A DNA stretch of 36,070 nt, taken from NCBI GenBank assembly GCA_009843735.1, contig VYCW01000086.1, positions 1-36,070 of the forward strand, given 5' to 3'. The translations under genes and the position numbers were made by a program. The DNA is from Acidimicrobiaceae bacterium. Its GTDB lineage: Bacteria; Actinomycetota; Acidimicrobiia; Acidimicrobiales; Aldehydirespiratoraceae. The notes beneath the pieces are model-generated. The model was given only the letters and a program-made list of their open reading frames with translations, was not told the DNA's origin and made no database searches. Below are positions 1 through 7,367 of this stretch, one piece after another (position 1 is the stretch's first letter; every line of letters starts with the position of its first letter).

Positions 1-36
1 CTTGTGTGGTCTCGGGGGCTTGTGTGGTCTGTGGGG
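1..36. repeat. Two 18-bp tandem repeats at the left edge
   Basis: Positions 1-18 and 19-36 are near-identical 18-bp units that start cttgtgtggtct and differ at a few 3' positions. On the minus strand they encode PETTQA- and PQTTQA-like hexapeptides of the partial protein. The array probably continues beyond the window. Confidence 0.6.
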
Positions 37-349
37 GCTCGGTGGTGTCGGGGAGTGGTGTCACGGCCCCGGCGTCGCTGAGGTTTGAGAGTGTGCCCAC
101 GATCTTGGCTAGGTCGCTTATCTTGCCATCGAGGGCTCCCGACGTGCTGTCTACGGTCCTCGCCGTGAAGAAGGTCCACGGTTCGAAAGCTGCAAGCCCA
201 ACGGTGATGATGGTGCAGGCGACCTGTAGTCGGCTTGACCGAACCAGGCGCTCTAGCGTGCCGCCTAAGCGGTCCAGCGCGTGGCGTACCTCATCATTCT
301 GCGGCGGGTCTTCCACAACTTGCGGTTGGTCTTCAGGGCTGTCTTGCAT
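1..349 (-). CDS. Partial hypothetical protein with one membrane-like segment and a Thr/Pro-rich repeat
   Basis: An open frame reads leftwards from the ATG at 349 and leaves the window, so only about 116 N-terminal residues are visible. An in-frame TGA lies three codons upstream, so this is the first possible ATG. No strong Shine-Dalgarno is seen. Residues 1-40 are acidic and polar (starting MQDSPEDQPQVVEDPPQ). A hydrophobic stretch follows (VACTIITVGLAAFEPWTFF), then a short helix-like part, then TTEPPQTTQAPETTQ-type repeats at the window edge. This looks like a small anchored protein with an extracellular Thr/Pro linker. GC content and third-codon-position GC are visibly lower than in all later genes, which may mean foreign origin. 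No family was recognised. The overlapping plus-strand frame at 6-389 is considered a shadow. Confidence 0.5.
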   Translation of the reverse strand, partial: MQDSPEDQPQVVEDPPQNDEVRHALDRLGGTLERLVRSSRLQVACTIITVGLAAFEPWTFFTARTVDSTSGALDGKISDLAKIVGTLSNLSDAGAVTPLPDTTEPPQTTQAPETTQ

Positions 350-448
350 CTTCGATCAGAGTCCGAGACGAAGCAACTTACTCGTGTAGGTGAACTTACA
401 CGGTTAGGCAAATAGTTCCAACAACGATCCCCGTGCGACCGTGCTTGG

Positions 449-466
449 GACCGCCGATCGGCGGTC
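449..466. terminator. 18-bp perfect palindrome downstream of the molybdenum hydroxylase operon
   Basis: gaccgccgatcggcggtc is its own reverse complement. It lies 24 bp beyond the stop codon of the minus-strand large subunit gene (490) and 100 bp upstream of the start of the next minus-strand gene (349). It can form a short GC-rich stem but has almost no loop and no T-run, so a terminator role is only suggested by position. A dimeric regulator's operator for the lower-GC gene at 1-349 is the alternative. Confidence 0.35.
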
Positions 467-489
467 GCGGACCCGCAGGTTGTGCGCGG

Positions 490-2730
490 CTAACTGACGG
501 TGCTGTTGAGGCCGGCCAGGACCCGGTCGGGGGTGAGGGGGAAGCTGTCGAACCAGACGCCCGTGGCGTCGTGGAGGGCGGCCACCACCGCGGGGGCGTA
601 GGGGATCATTCCCATCTCGGCCATGCCGCGGGCACCCCAGGGACCGTGGGGGTCGGCCAGCTCCAGCACCACACTGTCGACGTGGGTCGGTATGTCGCCG
701 ATGCCGGGCATCAGGTAGGTGCTCAGCCGCATGTGCTGCAAGCGGCCTCCCTCGGAGCGGAGGTTCTCGCTGACCGCGTAGCCGTGGGCCTGGATCACCG
801 CGCCCTCGATCTGGCCCACCACCAGCTTGGGGTTGATCGCCTTGCCGACATCGTGGGCGCTGACCACCCGGTTCACCCGGATGTGGCCGGTGCCGGTGTC
901 AACGGTGAGGTCGACGTGCTGGGCCACGTAGCCGTAGGTGAAGTTCGGCGCGCCGCTGCCGTCGGCGGGGTCGAGCATCTCGGTGGGAGGCGGCACGTAG
1001 CGGAACCGGCCCACCGCGGGGCGCTGGCCGTCGCGCCAGGCCTTCTCGGCCTCCTCGGCCGCGCCGAGAATCGCGTTGCCCGACATCCAGGTGAGCCGGG
1101 ACGCCGAGGCCGAACCCGAGTCGCCGGAGGTGGCCGTGTCGGAGAATCGGCGCTCGATGCGGTCCGTGGGCAGGCCGGTCGCCTCGGCGGCCATCTGCAC
1201 CAGCGCGGTATGGGCGCCCTGGCCCACATCGGCGCCGGCGTGGAACAGCTCGGCCCGGTCGGGCTCGTCGGAGTCCGCGGCGCCGTACAGCACGATCTCT
1301 GCCTCGCAGCGCTCGGGGAAGCCGAACGAGAACCCGACGTTCTTGAACGAGCACGCGAACCCCCGGCCCCGATGCAGCGCCGACGGATCGGCCGGCAGCG
1401 ACGGGAAGGGGCTGAAATCCGCTACCACCTCATCCGCGGTCGAATCCGCCGCCTCGGCGCAGCGTTCGATCACCTCGGGCATGGTCACACCCTCGGGCAT
1501 GGGTGTCTGGGTGACGCCGATGCTGCCCTCTCGCAGTGTGTTGATACGGCGCAGCTCCACCGGGTCCATTCCCAGCGCCTCAGCCAGCTTGTTCATCTGG
1601 CACTCGGCCGCGAACGCGCCCTGGGGCCCGCCGAAGCCCCGGAAGGCGCCGGCCGGTGTGGCATTGGTGTAGACCGCGTAGCTGTCGATCTCGGCGTTGG
1701 GCACCACATACGGGCCCGACTGGTGCATGTGGCAGTTGCCCAGCACCTTGTTGGACGTGAAGTTGTAGGCCCCCGCGTCGAGCCAGGCCGTGCTCTGGAT
1801 CGCGGTGATGCGGCCGTCGCTTCGGGCCCCCCAACGGGTGGTGATGCGGCCCCGGTGGCGCTTGCAGTGGCCGACGATCGACTCCTCGCGGGACCACACC
1901 GTGCCCACCGGCCGGTCGATTCCCCGCTCGTGGAGTCTCACGGCGGCTACGGCCAGCACGATCTGGATGGAGATGTCCTCCCGGCCGCCAAAGGCCCCGC
2001 CGATGGCCGGATAGATCACCCGCACCCGCTCGTCGGGAAGGTCCAGGGCGTGGGCGATCTGCTCCCGGTCCTCGTGGGTCCACTGGCCGGCGACCTCGAC
2101 CGTCACCCGGCCCTCGTCGTCGATGTAGGCCAGCCCGGCCTCGGGCTGGAGATAGGCGTGCTCCTGGTAGGGGAACTCGTAGGTGGACTCCACCACTACA
2201 TCGGCGTCGGCCCAGCCCTGATCCATGTCGCCTTTGCGGATACGCAGCGAGTGGTAGACGTTCGAGGGCTTCCCGTTCTCGGGATGGAGCAGCGTGTCCG
2301 AGGCCAGCGACTCGTCGATGTCGTCCAGCACCGGCAACGGCTCCCACCGCGACTTGATCGCGGCTGCACCGGCCCGGGCCGCCTCGGGCGACTCGGCCAC
2401 CACCAGCGCCAGCCGGTCGGCCTCCCAGCGCGACACGTCGCAGGCGACGGCACTTCGTCCAGTGTGCTCGAGACCCACGAAGACGGGGTGGTCGGCCATC
2501 GTGAGGCCGTACTCGTTCACGGGCACGTCGCCTGAGCCGAGCACGGCCACCACTCCGGCGACGGCCTCGGCCGCGGAGAAGTCGAGCTCGACCAGCCGGG
2601 CGTGGGGCTGGTCGGTGAACACGACCATGGCCCACAGGGCGTCCGCACCGATGCGGTCGCTTCCGTAGGAGGCCTGACCGGTGAGCTTCGCGGGCGCGTC
2701 GATCCGGGCCGCCGACTGGCCGACGCTCAT
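490..2730 (-). CDS. Molybdopterin-binding large subunit, xanthine dehydrogenase/aldehyde oxidase family
   Basis: 746 aa. It carries the Mo cofactor in a three-subunit-type hydroxylase that inserts water-derived oxygen into N-heterocycles or aldehydes. An a/b-hammerhead domain occupies about residues 1-115, followed by the two Mo-cofactor domains. GGAFGGRED (244-252) and AFRGFGGPQ (362-370) are cofactor-loop motifs of the hydroxylase branch; the AYRCSFR loop of form I CO dehydrogenase is absent. GADVGQGAHT is the conserved GQG segment, and the catalytic base is probably Glu705 in ARGMAEMG. The ATG at 2730 overlaps the upstream stop by ATGA; the frame is open up to 2808, but the extra residues lie inside the preceding gene and do not resemble the family. 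It is the catalytic partner of the FAD/FeS protein encoded upstream. Substrate is unknown: xanthine, nicotinate and related heterocycles are all possible. Confidence 0.92.
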   Translation of the reverse strand: MSVGQSAARIDAPAKLTGQASYGSDRIGADALWAMVVFTDQPHARLVELDFSAAEAVAGVVAVLGSGDVPVNEYGLTMADHPVFVGLEHTGRSAVACDVSRWEADRLALVVAESPEAARAGAAAIKSRWEPLPVLDDIDESLASDTLLHPENGKPSNVYHSLRIRKGDMDQGWADADVVVESTYEFPYQEHAYLQPEAGLAYIDDEGRVTVEVAGQWTHEDREQIAHALDLPDERVRVIYPAIGGAFGGREDISIQIVLAVAAVRLHERGIDRPVGTVWSREESIVGHCKRHRGRITTRWGARSDGRITAIQSTAWLDAGAYNFTSNKVLGNCHMHQSGPYVVPNAEIDSYAVYTNATPAGAFRGFGGPQGAFAAECQMNKLAEALGMDPVELRRINTLREGSIGVTQTPMPEGVTMPEVIERCAEAADSTADEVVADFSPFPSLPADPSALHRGRGFACSFKNVGFSFGFPERCEAEIVLYGAADSDEPDRAELFHAGADVGQGAHTALVQMAAEATGLPTDRIERRFSDTATSGDSGSASASRLTWMSGNAILGAAEEAEKAWRDGQRPAVGRFRYVPPPTEMLDPADGSGAPNFTYGYVAQHVDLTVDTGTGHIRVNRVVSAHDVGKAINPKLVVGQIEGAVIQAHGYAVSENLRSEGGRLQHMRLSTYLMPGIGDIPTHVDSVVLELADPHGPWGARGMAEMGMIPYAPAVVAALHDATGVWFDSFPLTPDRVLAGLNSTVS

Positions 2731-4205
2731 GACACCGGCTCCGCCGCGCCCGGAGCCTCTGCACCCATCAGGGCCTCGATGATCGAGTAGTAGCCGGTGC
2801 AGCGGCACAGGTTGCCGGCCAGACCGTGCTCGACCTGGGCTCGGCTCGGGCTGGGCTCCTCAGCCGCGAGCATGACTGAGCTCATCACGAACCCCGGCGT
2901 GCAGAACCCGCACTGCACGCCCTCGCAGTCGGCCAAGGCCTGCTGGACGGGGTGCAGGCCCCCTTCAGGCGGGGCGACCCCCTCCACGGTCGTGATGACC
3001 GCTCCATCGGCGCGGGCCGCGGGCACCAGGCAGGCGAGCACGGCCTGACCATCAAGGTGCACGGTGCAGGCGCCGCACTCGCCCTCGGCACAGCCCTCCT
3101 TCGTTCCGGTCAGCCCCAGGTCGAAGCGCAGCCAGTCGAGCAGGGTGCGGCGGGCCGAATTGGAGGCGCGACGCTCATGCCCGTTGACGGTGGCGCTGAT
3201 GGTGCTGCCGTCGGTGATCTCACGCTGAGGCATCCGACTTGCCCCGGAGGCGCCCGCGGCGCCGTTCGCGGCCACGAGCCGTGGCGGGCGCTCGGGCCAC
3301 GTGTCGGCCTCGGTCCGGGCGGCCAGCGACAGCAGGGCCCGTTTGACCACCACCTCGGTGGTGTGGCTGCGGTACTCCGCGGTGGAGCGCAGGTCGTCTA
3401 TGGGCGTGACCGCGGCCCGGGCCGCGGCCGCGACGTCGGGCGCAGCCTCGGCCAGCGGCCGTCCGGCGGCGATGGCCGCAGCCGTCGGCACCATCTCGAT
3501 GGTGGGACCGACGCTGCCCAGGGCCACCACCAGGCCGGCCACCGTGCCGTCGTCGGCGTCGGTGACCACCGCGGCCGCATGGACCACCGAGATCGCCTGC
3601 GCCTTGCGCAGTCCCAGCTTGACGAAGACCCCGCGGCGGTTGCCGCCGAGAGCACCGAACGCGATCCTGGTAACCAGCTCGCCCGGCTCCAGCGCAGTGG
3701 TGCGGAAACCGGTGAAGAAGTCCTCGATCGGGAGGGTCCGCTCGCCGCCGGCGGCCGACACCAGGGTCACGTCGGCTCCCAGCGCGTACAGCGCCGAGAT
3801 GGTGTCGTTGGCGGGGCTGGCGGTCACGATGTTGCCGACGATGGTGGCCCGGTTGCGGAGCTGCGGCCCCCCGACCTCCAGGCAGGCCTGCGCGAGAGGC
3901 AGTCCCGCCGTGAGCATCCTCTCGGAGGCGACCACGTCCGCGTGGGTGACCAGCGGTCCCAGCTCGATCCGCCCGTCGCGCTCGACGATGGTGTCCAGAC
4001 CGTCGAGGACGCTCAAGTCCACGAGCGTGTCGATCCCGGTGCGGGCCCCGCGGCTGAGCTCCAGCAGCAGATCGGTGCCGCCCGCGATGACCCGGGCCGA
4101 CGGGCCGTGCGCGGCCAGCACCTCCAGAGCGTCTTCCAACGACTCGGGCGCTACATATCGTCTGATCGGATCGGCCCGTCGTTGGGCTTCGTGAAGTTGA
4201 TTCAT
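2727..4205 (-). CDS. FAD-binding and [2Fe-2S] subunits fused in one protein, xanthine dehydrogenase family
   Basis: 492 aa. It passes electrons from the Mo subunit through two [2Fe-2S] clusters to FAD. Residues 14-300 form the CoxM/XdhB-type FAD domain (AGGTDLLLEL at 41-50, ATIVGNIVTASPAND at 120-134). Residues from about 325 form a CoxS/XdhC-type ferredoxin with ligands Cys372, Cys377, Cys380, Cys392 for the plant-type cluster and Cys432, Cys435, Cys467, Cys469 (CGFC, CRC) for the four-helix cluster. The order FAD then FeS is reversed relative to XDH and XdhA, where FeS comes first. The start ATG lies only 8 nt from the tRNA-Pro 3' end and has no Shine-Dalgarno; no other in-frame ATG suits the N-terminus. 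It overlaps the large subunit gene by 4 nt, so the two are translationally coupled. Confidence 0.92.
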   Translation of the reverse strand: MNQLHEAQRRADPIRRYVAPESLEDALEVLAAHGPSARVIAGGTDLLLELSRGARTGIDTLVDLSVLDGLDTIVERDGRIELGPLVTHADVVASERMLTAGLPLAQACLEVGGPQLRNRATIVGNIVTASPANDTISALYALGADVTLVSAAGGERTLPIEDFFTGFRTTALEPGELVTRIAFGALGGNRRGVFVKLGLRKAQAISVVHAAAVVTDADDGTVAGLVVALGSVGPTIEMVPTAAAIAAGRPLAEAAPDVAAAARAAVTPIDDLRSTAEYRSHTTEVVVKRALLSLAARTEADTWPERPPRLVAANGAAGASGASRMPQREITDGSTISATVNGHERRASNSARRTLLDWLRFDLGLTGTKEGCAEGECGACTVHLDGQAVLACLVPAARADGAVITTVEGVAPPEGGLHPVQQALADCEGVQCGFCTPGFVMSSVMLAAEEPSPSRAQVEHGLAGNLCRCTGYYSIIEALMGAEAPGAAEPVS

Positions 4206-4213
4206 GGGGTGGG

Positions 4214-4287
4214 TCGGGACGGCCGGATTTGAACCGGCGACCCCCTGCTCCCAAAGCAGGTGCGCTACCTGGCTGCGCCACGTCCCG
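4214..4287 (-). tRNA. tRNA-Pro (anticodon TGG)
   Basis: 74 nt on the minus strand. The acceptor stem pairs CGGGACG with CGTCCCG. The anticodon stem CCTGC/GCAGG encloses the loop TTTGGGA with anticodon TGG. The T arm reads GCCGG-TTCAAAT-CCGGC. The discriminator base is A and the 3' CCA is not encoded (ACCC follows). It lies between two minus-strand protein operons, 43 nt after the stop of the acyl-CoA dehydrogenase gene and 8 nt before the ATG of the FAD/FeS gene. Confidence 0.96.
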
Positions 4288-4330
4288 TGCGACTGATCAG
4301 GCTACCCGTGGAGGGGCATAGCACCCCAAG

Positions 4331-5500
4331 TCATGAGCGCGACCGGGGCAGGCCCAGCCAGCCCTCGGCCACAAGGTTGCGGTTGATCTCGCTGGTGCCG
4401 CCGTAGATGGCGGTCACCGGGGCGTGGCGGAAGTGCTCCTCGATCAGGCCGTCCATGTGGGCGCCGGGATCGTCGTGGGTGAGCAGCCCCTCGGCGCCCA
4501 TCATGTCGAGGAACCAGGCGCAGTGCTTCTTGTAGGACTCCGAGGCGAACAGCTTGGTCATCGACCCCTCCACCCCGAACATCTCGCCCTGCGACGCCAG
4601 CGCCGCGGTGTGGTAGGCGAAGCTGCGGCACACCTCCACGTCGATCATGGCCTGCACCAGCCGGTGGCGGACCGTGTCGTCGTCGATGGGGCGGGGGCGG
4701 TCGGCCCGGCGGGCGGTGCGGGCCCAGTCGATGGCAGCTTCGATCACCGGCGGCGAGGGGAACTGCCCTCCGGCAATGCCCCGCTCGTACTTCAGGGCGG
4801 TCTTCATGACGTCCCAGCCGCCGTTCACCTCCCCGAGGCGCCACTCGTCGCCGAGGCGCACGTCGTCGTAGAAGGTTGCGTTGGAGCGCTCGGTCCCCAT
4901 CGTGGCGACCGGCCGGATCTCGATGCCGGGCGTGTCCAGGGGCACCACGAAGAAGGTGAGGCCCCGGTGCTTGGGCACATCGGGATCGGTGCGGGTCAGC
5001 AGCAGCACGTAGTCGGCGACATGGGCCAGGGTGGTCCACATCTTCGATCCGTTGATGATCCAGCCGTCACCGTCGCGCACGGCCCGGGTGCGGGCCGCAG
5101 CCACGTCGGAGCCGGACTCCGGCTCGCTGTAGCCGAAGCAGCCGAGCGCCTCGCCCGACAGCAGGCGGGGGACTGCCTCGGCCCGCAGGAAGTCGTTGCC
5201 GTGCTCGAGGATCATCGACACCGTGACCACGGCCACCCCGAGCGCGTCGGCGGGTGCCTGATGCAGCTGGAGCTCCTCCAGCAACACGCACAGTTCCACC
5301 GGGTCCATCCCGCCGCCTCCGAGCTCGGCCGGCACCGCCCCAGACAGCCAGCCGCGGTCGGCGATGGCCCGGTGCAACCCAGGCGAGTGGATGGTGCCGT
5401 CCCTGGTGGCCGCGATCATCTCGGCGGTTAGGTGTTCGGCCAGGAACTCCTGGACCTCGGCCCGGAACGCCTCGGCCTGCGCCGGCAGCCGGAAGTCCAT
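4331..5500 (-). CDS. Acyl-CoA dehydrogenase, likely catalytic subunit of a heteromeric enzyme
   Basis: 389 aa. Expected to oxidise an acyl-CoA to the 2,3-enoyl-CoA with FAD, passing electrons to ETF. N-terminal helical domain 1-115, middle beta domain with FGYSEPESGSDVA (122-134) and the WTT flavin motif (155-157), C-terminal helical domain ending IYGGTSEINRN. The usual C-terminal Glu is Gly here; instead Glu239 in ALKYERG sits in helix G, the base position known from isovaleryl-CoA dehydrogenase and FadE26-type proteins. The ATG at 5500 overlaps the upstream stop as TGATG. Adjacent long and short acyl-CoA dehydrogenase genes in actinobacteria commonly encode alpha2beta2 enzymes acting on bulky side-chain CoA esters (steroid type), so such a complex with the 5500-6534 product is inferred. 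Confidence 0.9.
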   Translation of the reverse strand: MDFRLPAQAEAFRAEVQEFLAEHLTAEMIAATRDGTIHSPGLHRAIADRGWLSGAVPAELGGGGMDPVELCVLLEELQLHQAPADALGVAVVTVSMILEHGNDFLRAEAVPRLLSGEALGCFGYSEPESGSDVAAARTRAVRDGDGWIINGSKMWTTLAHVADYVLLLTRTDPDVPKHRGLTFFVVPLDTPGIEIRPVATMGTERSNATFYDDVRLGDEWRLGEVNGGWDVMKTALKYERGIAGGQFPSPPVIEAAIDWARTARRADRPRPIDDDTVRHRLVQAMIDVEVCRSFAYHTAALASQGEMFGVEGSMTKLFASESYKKHCAWFLDMMGAEGLLTHDDPGAHMDGLIEEHFRHAPVTAIYGGTSEINRNLVAEGWLGLPRSRS

Positions 5501-6534
5501 CACGCGGCCCCGACCTTGGGGCCGAACTCGGCGTCGGACAGGCGGGCAATCTCGGATGCGGGCTCGCCGAGCTGCAGCAGCCAGGCCGCGGCCCGGCGGT
5601 AGTAGAGCTGAACGTCGTACTCGGCGCTGTAGCCGTAGCCGCCGTGGTACTGCAGCACCCGGTCGGACGCGAAGCGGGCGGACTCCGCGCTGAACAGCAG
5701 TGCCATCGAGGCGAGCCGGTCTGCCCCGGCGTTGGCGGCGTCGACGGCGCAGGCAGCCCGGAAGGCCAGCAGGCGGGCGCCCTCGGCCCGGGTGGCCGCG
5801 TCGGCAAGGCCGTGCTGGACCGCCTGGAAGGACCCGACCGGCACACCGAACTGGTGGCGCTGCTTCACGTAGGCGACGCCCATAGCCAGCACCTCGGTGG
5901 CCAGGCCCGCGTAGGCCACGGACATGAGCGCCTTCCATTCGGTCAACGCAGCGTCGAAGGCGCCACGGGCGCTCCCGCCGGTTGCGAGGATCACGGCATC
6001 GGACAGGTCCCTGTCGGCCAGGGGCAGATCCGCGGTGTTGGGTCGGGCCTGGCCGGGCGGCTCGCCGCGGCCCAGGACCAGATCCCCGTCGCGGAGGCCG
6101 GCCACGACATCGGCCACCGCGCCGGCCGGCACCAGCCGGGCCGTGCCGCCGGCCGCGGCGGGCCGCAACGCCAGCGTGGCGACCAGCTCGCCGGAAACCA
6201 CCGCCTCACGGAGACCGTCCGGCGCGCTCCGGCCGGCCCCGGTGCACAGCAGCCGGGCCACCACCGCGTGCTCGACGAGGGGCACGGAGGCGATCCGCCG
6301 ACCCCACTCGTGGACCACCACGGCCAGATCGACCAGCGAGGCGCCGCCGCCCCCGTCGGTTGCCGGTGCGGCCATGCCCGGCGCGCCCGCCAGAGCCAGC
6401 TTGTCCCACAGACCCCGGTCGAACCCGCAGCCCGCCTCAGCGGCTCGAACCGCCTCGGCGGTCGACTCGCGGGCGAACAGTTCGCCGAAGGCCTCGCTTA
6501 CGGCCTGCTGGTCCTCCGAGTAGCGGGTTCGCAC
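5500..6534 (-). CDS. Acyl-CoA dehydrogenase-like subunit, shorter and divergent
   Basis: 344 aa, shorter than the usual 380-400. The N-terminal helical domain is present, but the middle beta domain is degenerate and lacks the WxT flavin motif and the GSD segment. The C-terminal part is well conserved (VKQRHQFGVPVGSFQAVQHG, then LQYHGGYGYSAEYDVQLYYRRA). Family knowledge: in heterotetrameric ChsE-type acyl-CoA dehydrogenases one subunit supplies the base and the other helps complete the flavin site. This product fits the non-basic partner of the gene that follows. Start is GTG at 6534 with an upstream GGAG; the preceding CoA lyase gene ends 29 nt earlier, so they are probably one transcript. 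Confidence 0.85.
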   Translation of the reverse strand: MRTRYSEDQQAVSEAFGELFARESTAEAVRAAEAGCGFDRGLWDKLALAGAPGMAAPATDGGGGASLVDLAVVVHEWGRRIASVPLVEHAVVARLLCTGAGRSAPDGLREAVVSGELVATLALRPAAAGGTARLVPAGAVADVVAGLRDGDLVLGRGEPPGQARPNTADLPLADRDLSDAVILATGGSARGAFDAALTEWKALMSVAYAGLATEVLAMGVAYVKQRHQFGVPVGSFQAVQHGLADAATRAEGARLLAFRAACAVDAANAGADRLASMALLFSAESARFASDRVLQYHGGYGYSAEYDVQLYYRRAAAWLLQLGEPASEIARLSDAEFGPKVGAA

Positions 6535-6563
6535 GTTCCGGGTCGCTCCAGCGGTGCTTTCAG

Positions 6564-7367
6564 TCAGGGCCCGCCGGGGACTCGGTCGAGGACTCGCCGG
6601 GCCTGGCGCACGACGGCCTCGTCGATCATCACACCGTCGGCGGCCGCCACGCCCGCGCCCGCGGCGACGGCCGCCTCGAAGCCCTCGATCATCTCCCGGG
6701 CGTCGGACACCTGCTCCTCGGTGGGGGTGAACACCTCGTTGATGACTTGCACCTGCGCGGGATGGATGGCCGGGCGGCTCCCGAAACCGAGCCTGACCAG
6801 GGCCTCGGTCGAGCGTCGCAGGCCGTCGCTGTCGCGGAAGTCGGTGAACACCGGCCCTGACGGGGCGTCGATTCCCGCGGCTGCCGACGCCACCACTAGC
6901 TGCGACCGGGCGTAGAGCAGCTCGACCTCATCGTCGCCGAGGGTCACGCCCAACTCTGCACTGAGGTCGGCCTCGCCCACGGCCAGCCGCTCGACGCCAT
7001 CGGCTGAGGCCAACTCGGAGGCGGCCTGAAGTCCGGCCGCAGTCTCTACGAGGGGCATTATCGGGAGCGACGTGAGCGAGACCGCCCGCGACAGCGTCTC
7101 GGGTTCTGCCTTGGCCAGCACGATCCCGGCGGCGCCGCCGGCCACGGCCGCATCCTCGGCCAGCTGGTCGGGGTGGCTGTTCACCCGCACCCAGGTCTCG
7201 ATGGGGCCGGGCAGGAAGTCGGCCAGGATCCGCCGGGCCTCTACCTTGCGAGACGGCGCGACCGCGTCCTCGAGGTCCACGATGAGGGCGTCAGCGCCTC
7301 GTTCGCCCGCCTTGGCCAGCATCTCGGGCCGGTCTGCCGGTACGTACAGATAGGAGCGCGGGCTCAT
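6564..7367 (-). CDS. CoA ester lyase, HpcH/HpaI - CitE family
   Basis: 267 aa. Cleaves or condenses a 3-hydroxyacyl- or citramalyl/malyl-type CoA ester in a Mg-dependent TIM barrel. Visible motifs: SYLYVPADRPEM at the N-terminus, DALIVDLEDAV after strand 2, the KAE segment, PLVETAAG with the probable Mg-binding Glu, AVGEADLSAELG with the Asp, and FGSRPAIHPAQVQVINEVF, the CitE/Mcl signature near the C-terminus. The ATG at 7367 overlaps the epimerase stop by ATGA. Position between an epimerase and acyl-CoA dehydrogenases suggests a role in CoA-bound intermediate breakdown; citramalyl-CoA or malyl-CoA type substrates are possible but not distinguishable here. Confidence 0.88.
   Translation of the reverse strand: MSPRSYLYVPADRPEMLAKAGERGADALIVDLEDAVAPSRKVEARRILADFLPGPIETWVRVNSHPDQLAEDAAVAGGAAGIVLAKAEPETLSRAVSLTSLPIMPLVETAAGLQAASELASADGVERLAVGEADLSAELGVTLGDDEVELLYARSQLVVASAAAGIDAPSGPVFTDFRDSDGLRRSTEALVRLGFGSRPAIHPAQVQVINEVFTPTEEQVSDAREMIEGFEAAVAAGAGVAAADGVMIDEAVVRQARRVLDRVPGGP

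Noticed and set aside
6-389. 127-aa plus-strand frame
   Set aside because: It is Ser/Arg-rich without motifs and is opposite a minus-strand frame that has a better membrane-protein layout.
433-2535. 700-aa plus-strand open frame
   Set aside because: It lies antisense to the well-conserved molybdenum subunit gene, is rich in Gly/Arg/His/Val, and shows no family motif. It is a high-GC shadow. The same applies to long antisense frames at 2952-4232, 5254-6915, 13381-14535, 17976-19277 and 19281-21026.
490-4205. Form I CO dehydrogenase (coxMSL)
   Set aside because: The large subunit has AFRGFGGPQ, not the AYRCSFR loop of CO dehydrogenase, and the medium and small subunits are fused.
4205-4290. 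tRNA-Pro as an integration (att) site of a mobile element
   Set aside because: No second copy of the tRNA 3' end, integrase, excisionase or transposase was seen in the window.
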